From Deltaproteobacteria bacterium (GTDB lineage: Bacteria; Desulfobacterota; Desulfobaccia; Desulfobaccales; 0-14-0-80-60-11): DNA of 7,935 bases. The stretch covers positions 1,305 through 9,239 of the forward strand of contig JAMCQY010000416.1 in NCBI GenBank assembly GCA_023381945.1. The letters are read 5' to 3'. Shown here in pieces: positions 1 through 5,490 of this stretch. Numbering within the stretch: the first letter of the stretch is position 1; every line of letters begins with the position of its first letter. The notes below the pieces were generated by a model. It saw only the letters and a list, made by a program, of their open reading frames with translations, had not been told where the DNA came from and made no database searches. The position numbers and the translations under genes are program-made.

Positions 1-259
1 GGAAGCAAGTCTGTTCCTTGCTGGTAAAGGCGTTGCAGGAGCCGCCGATCTGGTCGATCTCCCGGGCGATTTCGAAGGCGGTGCGCCTGGGGGTGCCTTT
101 GAAGGCCATGTGCTCCAGGAAGTGGCTGAGCCCGTTCTCCTCCCGGGTCTCATCCCTGGAGCCCACATTGAGCCACACCCCCACAGCTACCGATTGGAAG
201 TAGGGCAGATCTTGGGTGACTACCCTGAGGCCGTTATTCAGAACGCTTTTTTGGTGCAC
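1..259 (-). CDS. M16 family zinc metallopeptidase, N-terminal part (3' end outside window)
   Basis: This is the first 86 codons of a pitrilysin/insulinase-type (M16) peptidase; the rest lies beyond the left edge. The inverted zinc-binding motif HFLEH is visible at residues 46-50 (H46 and H50 as metal ligands, E49 as catalytic base), followed by the family-typical FKGT (53-56) and GGSCNAFTSKEQT (72-84). The third ligand, a glutamate about 75 residues further on, is not in the window. The N-terminus (residues 5-15, SVLNNGLRVVT) matches the usual start of M16 proteins, which supports the GTG at 257-259. GAAGG lies 7 nt upstream as a modest ribosome binding site. The start lies inside the 3' end of pnp, in another frame, overlapping by 26 nt, so the two are probably translationally coupled. 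An M16 gene directly after pnp is a recurrent arrangement. Its substrate is unknown; family members degrade peptides or process presequences. Confidence 0.93.
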   Translation of the reverse strand, partial: MHQKSVLNNGLRVVTQDLPYFQSVAVGVWLNVGSRDETREENGLSHFLEHMAFKGTPRRTAFEIAREIDQIGGSCNAFTSKEQTCF

Positions 260-2408
260 GTCCCGGCCTTCTCTCTCTATCCGACCTACTCGGCCTGGCC
301 TCCGGCTCCCGGGGCGTCACCCCCTCCGGCACCGGCAGCAGGACCCGGCGAGACAAGCGAATCTTGCCCTGGCGGTCAACGTCCAGGACTTTGACATCCA
401 CTTCATCGCCTTCGTTTAAGACATCGGTGACGTTTTTCACCCGTTCGTGCGCCAACTCCGAGATGTGCACCAGACCGTCGGTGCCGGGCAAAATCTCCAC
501 GAAGGCCCCGAAATCCATGATTTTCTTCACCACGCCGTGGTAGACCTTGCCGATCTCCGCCTCAGCGGTGATCTCATTAATCATGCGGATGGCTTCGTTA
601 GCCGCCTTCTGATCCGCCGAAGAGATGTGGATCCGCCCGTCGTCTTCGATGTCGATCTTGACGCCGGTGGCGGCCACGATGCTCTTCACCATCTTGCCGC
701 CCGGTCCGATGACTTCCCGGATCTTATCAGGATTGATGGTCAGCACGATGATCTTGGGAGCGTGCTCCTTGAGAGTCGGAGAAGGTTTAGCGATGACCTT
801 CTCCATCTCGCCCAGGATATGCAGGCGGGCGGCTTTCGCCTGGCTCAAGGCCTGGCCCATGATCTCCCGGGTGAGACCGGTCATCTTGATATCCATCTGC
901 AGCGCGGTGATTCCTTCAGCAGTGCCGGCCACTTTGAAATCCATATCACCCAGGGCGTCTTCGTCCCCCAGGATGTCGGAAAGCACGGCCACCCGGTCCT
1001 CTTCTTTAATAAGGCCCATGGCCACGCCGGCCACCGCACTCTTCACGGGCACGCCGGCGTCCATCAAGGACATGGAGGCCCCGCAGATAGTGGCCATCGA
1101 GGAGGAGCCGTTGGAGGAAAGGATTTCCGAGACAATCCGGATGGTGTAAGGGAATTCTTCCGCGGTCGGCAGCACCTTGGAGATGGCCCGCTCCGCCAGG
1201 GCGCCGTGGCCGATCTCCCGGCGTCCCGGCCCCCTAAGCGGCCGGGTTTCGCCCACGGAATAGGGCGGGAAGTTGTAATGCAGCATAAAAGACTTGAAGG
1301 TTTCGCCCACCAGGGTCTCGATCTTTTGCTCGTCCGATGGAGTGCCCAGGGTAGTCACGGCCAGGGCCTGGGTCTCGCCCCGGGTAAAGACCGCGGAACC
1401 ATGGGTGCGGCTTAGGATGCCGACTTCCCCGCTGATGGGCCGGACCGTGATGAAGTCGCGGCCATCAATGCGCCGGCGATCGTCCAGGACCATCTTACGG
1501 ACCACTTTCTTCTTGGTATCCTGGAATAAGTTGGCGATTATCTTCTCTTGGCCGAGTGCCTCTTCACCCAGGTCGGACAGCACCTCCTGAAAAACCAGAG
1601 CCATGGTCTTATTACGGGCCTTCTTTTCGGGGGTCTGCACCGCCGCCAGGATACGGTCTTTAGCCAGGGCCGCCACTTTCTCCGGCAACTCGCCGTAATC
1701 CGGGATCTCAGGAGACGGACGTTTGGCCAAACCGACCTCTGCCTGCATCCGGATGATCAAGTCCAGGATGGGTTTGAGTTGCTCTTGGGCGAAGAACAGG
1801 GCCTCCAGTACCTCATCTTCTGAGATTTCACTGGCCCCGGCCTCCACCATCACCAGCCCCTGCGGCGCCCCGGCCACGATCAGGTTGAGGGTGCTCTCTT
1901 TCTGCTGGGAATTAGTAGGGTTGACCACCAGTTGGCCGTCGATCTTGCCGACCCGCACTGCGGCCACCGGGCCTTGAAAGGGAATATCCGAGATCTCCAG
2001 GGCAGCCGCGGCGCCGTTTAAGGCGACGATATCCGGGTCGATTTCCATGTCGCCGGACAAAACCGTGGCAATGATCTGGATCTCGTTCTTCAGTCCCTTA
2101 GGAAACAGCGGCCTGAGCGGCCGGTCGATGAACCGTGAGGTCAGGGTCTCTTTTTCACTGGGACGGCCGATCTCCCGCCGGAAGAAGCCCCCGGGCACTC
2201 TTCCCGCGGCATAGGCCTTCTCCATATAATCCACAGTCAAAGGCAGAAAATCGATGCCTTCCCGCATCTCATCGGCAATCACCGCGGTGACCAGCACCGT
2301 GCTCTCGCCGTATCTTACCAATACGGAACCACTGGCCTGTTGGGCCAGACGGCCCGTTTCGAAACTGAGATCGCGGCCTCCAATTTCTACGCTAAATGTT
2401 TTTGGCAT
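234..2408 (-). CDS. pnp: Polyribonucleotide nucleotidyltransferase (PNPase)
   Basis: PNPase is a trimeric 3'-5' exoribonuclease that degrades RNA by phosphorolysis and can add tails in reverse. The 724-residue length is normal. The domains in order are: first RNase PH fold (about 5-145, with FFRREIGRPSEKE at 75-87), an alpha-helical linker (about 240-305), the catalytic RNase PH fold (about 315-535, with FMLHYNFPPYS at 374-384 and GRREIGHG at 395-402), a KH domain (about 552-612, loop IGPGG at 567-571) and an S1 domain (about 619-688). The catalytic aspartates are seen as D484 and D490 in GDEDALGDMDFK, six residues apart as in E. coli. The tail after 700 is basic, low-complexity and rich in Arg, Pro and Ser. 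The ATG start gives the standard N-terminus MPKTFSVEIGG. An AGGAGG that overlaps the rpsO stop lies 14 nt upstream, further than usual. Only 18 nt separate it from rpsO, with no terminator in between. Confidence 0.98.
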   Translation of the reverse strand: MPKTFSVEIGGRDLSFETGRLAQQASGSVLVRYGESTVLVTAVIADEMREGIDFLPLTVDYMEKAYAAGRVPGGFFRREIGRPSEKETLTSRFIDRPLRPLFPKGLKNEIQIIATVLSGDMEIDPDIVALNGAAAALEISDIPFQGPVAAVRVGKIDGQLVVNPTNSQQKESTLNLIVAGAPQGLVMVEAGASEISEDEVLEALFFAQEQLKPILDLIIRMQAEVGLAKRPSPEIPDYGELPEKVAALAKDRILAAVQTPEKKARNKTMALVFQEVLSDLGEEALGQEKIIANLFQDTKKKVVRKMVLDDRRRIDGRDFITVRPISGEVGILSRTHGSAVFTRGETQALAVTTLGTPSDEQKIETLVGETFKSFMLHYNFPPYSVGETRPLRGPGRREIGHGALAERAISKVLPTAEEFPYTIRIVSEILSSNGSSSMATICGASMSLMDAGVPVKSAVAGVAMGLIKEEDRVAVLSDILGDEDALGDMDFKVAGTAEGITALQMDIKMTGLTREIMGQALSQAKAARLHILGEMEKVIAKPSPTLKEHAPKIIVLTINPDKIREVIGPGGKMVKSIVAATGVKIDIEDDGRIHISSADQKAANEAIRMINEITAEAEIGKVYHGVVKKIMDFGAFVEILPGTDGLVHISELAHERVKNVTDVLNEGDEVDVKVLDVDRQGKIRLSRRVLLPVPEGVTPREPEARPSRSDRERRPGRAPKKRSE

Positions 2409-2422
2409 ATCAGTCAGATGAG

Positions 2423-2428
2423 CCTCCT
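2423..2428 (-). promoter_or_regulatory. Ribosome binding site of pnp, distant from its ATG
   Basis: A perfect AGGAGG overlaps the TAG stop codon of rpsO and lies 14 nt before the pnp ATG, against an optimum near 5-9 nt. No other purine-rich site lies closer. A CTG in the pnp frame at 2415-2417 would have ideal spacing (5 nt) and would add three residues, but the ATG matches the conserved PNPase N-terminus better. The overlap with the rpsO stop suggests that ribosomes finishing S15 reinitiate on pnp. Confidence 0.6.
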
Positions 2429-2696
2429 ACCGCCTGAGACCGAGTTGTTCAATCAGGGTGCGGTAACGTTCAATATCCTTATTTTTCAAGTAGTTTAACA
2501 GGCGCCGGCGCTGGCCCACCAGCTTGATCAGACCCCGACGGGAGTGATGGTCCTTGGCGTGCGTCTTGAAATGACCCGTCAGATAAGTGATCCGCTCGCT
2601 CAAAATGGCCACCTGCACCTCGGGAGAGCCGGTATCGGAATTATGCAGCCGGTAACGATCAATAATCTCCTGCTTCTGTTCGGTAGTTAAGCCCAC
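2427..2696 (-). CDS. rpsO: 30S ribosomal protein S15
   Basis: S15 binds the central domain of 16S rRNA early in 30S assembly and takes part in an intersubunit bridge. The 89-residue length is typical. The conserved core is visible: [11 protein letters not shown] (18-28), the helix ending in [18 protein letters not shown] (39-56), and [12 protein letters not shown] (59-70), which carries the rRNA-contacting basic residues. The start is GTG with a strong AAGGAGG 5 nt upstream. The gene sits between truB and pnp, as in most bacteria. The leader of about 200 nt upstream is unusually long for this cluster and contains alternative pairings (separate entry), consistent with the S15 autoregulation known from several bacterial groups. 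The GTG start may also lower basal translation. Confidence 0.98.
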   Translation of the reverse strand: MGLTTEQKQEIIDRYRLHNSDTGSPEVQVAILSERITYLTGHFKTHAKDHHSRRGLIKLVGQRRRLLNYLKNKDIERYRTLIEQLGLRR

Positions 2697-2897
2697 GACT
2701 TCCTCCTTGTTTTTGTGGTCAGCCCTCGACGATTTGCGGTCAGCTAAAAAAATGCAGGATATTCTTTTGCTGCCGCTTACCGTGGCGGGCTGACTATTTC
2801 CTTCAATTTATTTTTTCCTGCCGCATCTGCGGCAAGATGATTAACTCTGTTATCGAAGGAGCCACTTCAGAAAGCACTAACTGCTCACTGCTTCCTG
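2697..2897 (-). promoter_or_regulatory. Structured 5' leader of rpsO, candidate S15-responsive regulatory RNA
   Basis: This non-coding gap between truB and rpsO is rich in complementary segments. In transcript order: TGCCGC (2834-2829) forms a perfect 6-bp hairpin with GCGGCA (2824-2819) around the loop AGAT; the same GCGGCA recurs at 2776-2771 and could pair with it instead. GTCAGCCC (2794-2787) is fully complementary to GGGCTGAC (2725-2718), which lies 8 nt before the ribosome binding site, and GTCAGC also pairs with a second GCTGAC (2744-2739). A run of seven T on the transcript strand (2752-2746) follows TCCTGC, which is complementary to GCAGGA at 2821-2816. So at least two pairs of mutually exclusive helices exist near the rpsO start, as expected for an autoregulatory leader. 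It does not obviously match a described S15 leader. I did not find a convincing promoter; TTGCCG (2835-2830) followed 17 nt later by AATAAA is a weak candidate. Confidence 0.45.
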
Positions 2898-2912
2898 CTA
2901 GCTGTTCACTGT
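2874..2912 (-). repeat. Short degenerate CAGTGARCAG repeat spanning the truB stop
   Basis: On the transcript strand CAGTGAACAG (2911-2902) and CAGTGAGCAG (2890-2881) are two near-identical 10-mers 21 nt apart, separated by CTAGCAGGAAG and followed by TTAGTGC, all built from similar AGCAG/CAGT pieces. The truB stop codon (TAG, 2898-2900) lies inside it and the last three TruB residues (VNS) are encoded by it. It looks like a small degenerate tandem repeat that reached the 3' end of truB. With only two clear copies the claim is modest. Confidence 0.4.
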
Positions 2913-3794
2913 CCCAAAGACCCGCACCGGCGCCAGAAACAGCCGCGAAGCCCGCCGCCGCATCCGCGCCAGGGCCAGCAATTCCCCGGCGCTCATGATG
3001 CGCATCGGTTCATCCTCCGAAAAATCATCATCCTGCCAGGACAAAACCTGCCCCTGGCGCAATCTGCCGGCCTCTTCCGGGTCCACGTCTAACTGCCGCA
3101 TTTCCGGCAGACACTCGGCCAGGGGAATGATCCTGGCCAGCCGCTCTCCATGGCCCATATTCTCCAATTCGCTTAGACTAAGGGCTTCTTCCACCCGAAA
3201 GGCTCCCACCTCCAGCCGCCGCAAGGCCGTCAGGTGCGCCCCGCAACCCAGGGCCGTACCCAGGTCCGCGGCCAGGGTGCGGATGTAAGTCCCCTGGGAG
3301 CACTTCACCTTAATGACCACGCAGGGCAGATTCACCTCCTCCACCTCCAGGCTGTGGATTGTCACCAATCGGGGGGGCAACTCGACCTTTTCACCCCGCC
3401 GGGCCAATTTATAGAGACGCTGCCCCTGGTAATGCCGGGCCGAATGCATGGGCGGCACCTGCTCAATTTCGCCCACAAATTTGGCGGCCATCTCATAAAC
3501 CAACTCCGGTGCAGGCCAGGCCTCCGACCGGGAGATCACCTGGCCAGTGAGGTCCTGGGTGTCGGTGGCTTCCCCCAACTTCAGGGTCGCCCGGTAAGTC
3601 TTGGCTCCCGGCATCAAGTAAGGCGCCAGCTTGGTGGCCTCCCCCAAACACATAGGCAGCAGCCCGGCGGCAAAGGGGTCCAGCGTGCCCAAATGGCCAA
3701 TCTTCCGCTCCTTCAAGACCCGCCGCACCCGGCGCACCACGTCGAAGGAGCTGAGTCCTTCGGGTTTATCCACTAAAAGTATGCCGGAGAGCAT
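2898..3794 (-). CDS. truB: tRNA pseudouridine(55) synthase TruB
   Basis: TruB converts uridine 55 in the T-loop of nearly all elongator tRNAs to pseudouridine and also acts as a tRNA folding chaperone. The 298-residue protein is full length. The N-terminal catalytic domain has GILLVDKPEGLSS (4-16) and the signature GHLGTLDPFAAG (33-44), with D39 as the catalytic aspartate, followed by GEATK (52-56). A later conserved stretch, CSQGTYIRTLAADLG, is characteristic of the family. The C-terminus (ELLALARM... to APVRVF) resembles the PUA-like tail that grips the tRNA acceptor arm. The ATG gives the canonical start MLSGILLVDKP, and an in-frame TAA just upstream excludes an extension. No Shine-Dalgarno sequence is visible: the 16 nt before ATG read GAAAGTCTAACTACC-like sequence, and the GC-rich inverted repeat begins only about 22 nt upstream. 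The last residues run into a short repeat. Confidence 0.97.
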   Translation of the reverse strand: MLSGILLVDKPEGLSSFDVVRRVRRVLKERKIGHLGTLDPFAAGLLPMCLGEATKLAPYLMPGAKTYRATLKLGEATDTQDLTGQVISRSEAWPAPELVYEMAAKFVGEIEQVPPMHSARHYQGQRLYKLARRGEKVELPPRLVTIHSLEVEEVNLPCVVIKVKCSQGTYIRTLAADLGTALGCGAHLTALRRLEVGAFRVEEALSLSELENMGHGERLARIIPLAECLPEMRQLDVDPEEAGRLRQGQVLSWQDDDFSEDEPMRIMSAGELLALARMRRRASRLFLAPVRVFGTVNS

Positions 3795-3815
3795 GGTAGT
3801 TAGACTTTCGTATTA

Positions 3816-3904
3816 TTTCCCCTCCCCTGGTGGGAGGGGATTAAGGGGAGGGGGATTATTGGCACCCCCACCCTAACCCTCCCCCATCAAGGGGGAGGGA
3901 AAAA
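3816..3904. repeat. GC-rich inverted repeat pair (REP/MITE-like) between truB and the DUF4145 gene
   Basis: Two related units of about 40 bp face each other. Unit one (3816-3855) contains a hairpin with an 8-bp perfect stem, CCCCTCCC (3819-3826) and GGGAGGGG (3832-3839). Unit two (3863-3904), on the opposite strand, contains a 9-bp perfect stem, CCCTCCCCC (3877-3885) and GGGGGAGGG (3891-3899). Both are followed, in their own orientation, by a TTA-containing spacer and a G-rich block, so the whole can also fold into one long imperfect hairpin centred near ATTATTGG. The composition is quite unlike either neighbour. It begins 2 nt after the DUF4145 stop and ends 21 nt before truB. Neither strand has a clear T-run after a stem, so a simple rho-independent terminator is not supported, although it may pause polymerase or stabilise RNA. 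Similar CCCTCCCC-type palindromes are scattered in many bacterial genomes; copy number here is unknown. Confidence 0.75.
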
Positions 3905-3906
3905 GA

Positions 3907-4515
3907 CTAAGACTTGCCCCGCTTGGTTCGACGTTCTAATGCAATGGCAGGAGCAACATAAATAACGTGCAAAAATTGTTCAGCTAAATGGAGAATGTCT
4001 TCCGCGTCCTCTTTGACTACGGGCAATTTGTCAGGATGAGCCGCATCATTGCCTACCCAACGAACCACATCTGCCCATTCTTTTAAATCATGAGTGATTA
4101 CGCCTTTAGCCGATAATTCAGCTACTTGACCAACTAATTTATCTTTTGTAGCGCCCTTATCAAGACATGCAGATTGCATTGCTCTCCGCGCCATGACGGC
4201 ACTAGCTCGATAAGCTTCTACACTTAAACAGATTTTCGCCTCATCCAATCGTTCCTAACATGTTCTGGAGTTCTAAAATCACTGGGAGATGGCAATGGAT
4301 TCGGGTAAATTATTATTCCGCCATTGAGAACAAGGACTGGCTTTTGACAGCTATTACAAACTCCAATCCACCAAACATTGTCATCGTCTTTTTTCCAGTA
4401 TGCACCAGTGGTTCCGCCCAAGCATATCTTGAGTTCGATATTCAATAGGAGCTGGGGTCAAGGATGTATGTTTATGACAGTGCGGACAATATATTGAGAC
4501 CCATTCTTCAATCAT
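3907..4515 (-). pseudogene. DUF4145 (zinc ribbon plus HEPN-like) protein gene, broken by two compensating frameshifts
   Basis: Three overlapping frames together spell one DUF4145 protein of about 202 residues. Part one starts at ATG 4513-4515 (MIEEWVSIYCPHC) and would stop at 4381-4383. Near the GGG at 4417-4419 the homology moves to a second frame (GGTTGAYWKKDDDNVWW, then CNSC and YPNPLPSPSDF up to HVRND), which stops at 4224-4226. At 4246-4250 it returns to the first frame (LDEAKICLSVEAYRAS to the stop at 3907). One extra G in the first place and one missing T in the second explain both. In the reconstruction C10/C13 and C53/C56 form a zinc ribbon, and the C-terminal helices with GNDAAHPD are typical of DUF4145, a family placed in the HEPN superfamily and often linked to defence or toxin systems. 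The function is unknown. Low GC suggests transfer. Homopolymer sequencing errors are an alternative to true decay. Confidence 0.85.
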
Positions 4516-4521
4516 AAATCT

Positions 4522-4737
4522 TTAACCCCGCATACTATATTCATACTCCGCTAGAAAATCCTCCAGCTTCTTGAACTTGAGCGGTTTTTTCCGCATTTCG
4601 GTCAACATCTTCAAGTCTTCGGCATCTTCCAATCGTTCCAGCAATTCCTGGTAAGCATCGATATCGAGAATGACGGCCGCAGGCTTTCCACCCCGAAATA
4701 TTATCTCCGGTTCTTTTTTCTTGGCCTTAGCTCCCAT
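4522..4737 (-). CDS. Small Phd/YefM-like antitoxin-family protein, no cognate toxin gene adjacent
   Basis: This 71-residue acidic and lysine-rich protein has the core of the Phd/YefM antitoxin family: IIFRGGKPAAVILDIDAYQELLERLED (residues 12-38), followed by a KKPLKFKKLEDFLAEYE-like tail that in antitoxins wraps the toxin. It is shorter at the N-terminus than typical Phd/YefM proteins. The segment that normally reads like TATEAR..L..LLD, and helps make the DNA-binding dimer, is replaced by a short Lys-rich stretch (GAKAKKKEPE). The ATG has a good site, GAGGAG, 6 nt upstream, 24 nt after the rbfA stop. No RelE/ParE-type toxin follows; instead the broken DUF4145 gene starts 6 nt downstream, as in a two-gene operon. 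GC is lower than in the flanking core genes. The protein family assignment is fairly sure; a present-day antitoxin role is inference. Confidence 0.75.
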   Translation of the reverse strand: MGAKAKKKEPEIIFRGGKPAAVILDIDAYQELLERLEDAEDLKMLTEMRKKPLKFKKLEDFLAEYEYSMRG

Positions 4738-4761
4738 GACTTTCTCCTCTATTTTCGTAAC

Positions 4762-5145
4762 CTATTTATCCGAATTTTCTCCCCGCTTTCCGGACATCCC
4801 GGCCTCACGAAACAATTGTTCCAGTCGTTCGGCCTCATTCAAGCCCTTATCCGGCAAAAAGAAAATTTCCGGCATCAGGCGGAAGAGATTTTCCCGGGCC
4901 ACCTCCTGCTTGATAAAGCCATGGGCCTTGTCCAGAGCCTGATGCACCTGAGTTTCGTCGGCCTGGGGCCGGGAAGCATAATAGACCTTGGCCTGCCGCA
5001 AATCGGCGCTCATTTCCACCCGGGTCAGGGTGAGTTCCTGAAGCCGGGGATCGGCGCACTTGTGAAGCAGGATCAGGGCCAGGCGCTCCCGGAGGAGTTC
5101 TGCCAACCGATGCGGCCGGCCGCTGGTGGTTCGCTGTCGCCTCAT
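4762..5145 (-). CDS. rbfA: Ribosome-binding factor A
   Basis: RbfA is a small KH-fold protein that binds the immature 30S subunit near the 16S rRNA 5' helix, helps late maturation and is released before initiation. The 127-residue protein fits the family. The visible family pattern is RPHRLAELLRERLALIL (10-26), DPRLQELTLTRVEMSADLRQAKVYYA (32-57), and the second half with ALDKAHGFIKQEVARENLFRLMPEIFFLPD, where the A-x-G kink between helices is present as AHG. The C-terminus is a short charged tail. The start is ATG, 11 nt after the DUF503 stop codon; only a weak GAG-type site precedes it, so translation is probably coupled to the upstream gene. Its position after infB and DUF503 is the conserved one. 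The gene that follows is unusual: an antitoxin gene rather than the nrnA-type or truB gene usually expected. Confidence 0.94.
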   Translation of the reverse strand: MRRQRTTSGRPHRLAELLRERLALILLHKCADPRLQELTLTRVEMSADLRQAKVYYASRPQADETQVHQALDKAHGFIKQEVARENLFRLMPEIFFLPDKGLNEAERLEQLFREAGMSGKRGENSDK

Positions 5146-5156
5146 GCCGGTTCGCT

Positions 5157-5453
5157 CTACTCTTCCTTCAAGTAACAGAGTTCCTTGTGGGAATCGATAA
5201 TCTCCACTATGTATTGGTTCTCGATAAATTTCATGATCTGCTGCATCCGGGCTTCAAGCAATTGCGGATCGTTGCCCACCAGGGCGATGCCTACCTGGGC
5301 CTTCTGCCACAAGTCGTTGTCGCCCACTTCGGCGACGGCCGCATCGAATTTATGCCGCGCCTTTTCAATGAGGCTTTTCACTATCTTCCGTTTTCCCTTC
5401 AACGAATCGTTTTCCGGGATGATCATAGTCAGGCGAGCCGCCGCGACAATCAT
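5157..5453 (-). CDS. ylxP: DUF503 / YlxP family protein
   Basis: This 98-residue protein belongs to DUF503, whose Bacillus member YlxP is encoded at the same place between infB and rbfA. Family features are visible: an N-terminal strand MIVAAARLTMIIPENDSLKGKRKIVKSL (residues 1-28), the conserved FDAAVAEVGDNDLWQKAQVGIALVGND (36-62), and a C-terminal helix followed by the strand YIVEIIDSHKEL. The fold is a small alpha/beta sandwich of ferredoxin-like type. The biochemical role is unknown; conserved linkage to IF2 and RbfA points to ribosome assembly or initiation. The ATG is preceded by AGGA at a spacing of 9 nt, and the infB stop lies 37 nt upstream, so it is part of the infB operon. The gene shows no sign of damage. 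Confidence 0.93.
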   Translation of the reverse strand: MIVAAARLTMIIPENDSLKGKRKIVKSLIEKARHKFDAAVAEVGDNDLWQKAQVGIALVGNDPQLLEARMQQIMKFIENQYIVEIIDSHKELCYLKEE

Positions 5454-5490
5454 TACTGGTATCCTGGCGTTGGAGGGTAACCCCCCTACC

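Noticed and set aside
447..1415. Plus-strand open frame of 322 codons opposite pnp
   Set aside because: It is a shadow of the PNPase codons, with His/Gly/Asp-rich low-information sequence; pnp itself is unmistakable.
2746..2752. Terminator for truB at the T7 run in the rpsO leader
   Set aside because: Only a 4-bp local stem (GCAG/CTGC) or a 6-bp stem with a very long loop precedes it, too weak for a confident call; kept only as part of the leader description.
3816..3904. Rho-independent terminator upstream of truB
   Set aside because: The stems are strong, but no T-run follows either of them on the transcript strand; AAATAAT and TTAGGG follow instead.
3816..3904. CRISPR array or attachment site
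   Set aside because: There are only two units, in inverted orientation, without regular spacers, and no integrase or tRNA gene is nearby.
4240..4425. Programmed ribosomal frameshifting in the DUF4145 gene
   Set aside because: No slippery heptamer or downstream pseudoknot is evident, and two opposite shifts in one short gene would be without precedent that I know of; decay or sequencing error is simpler.
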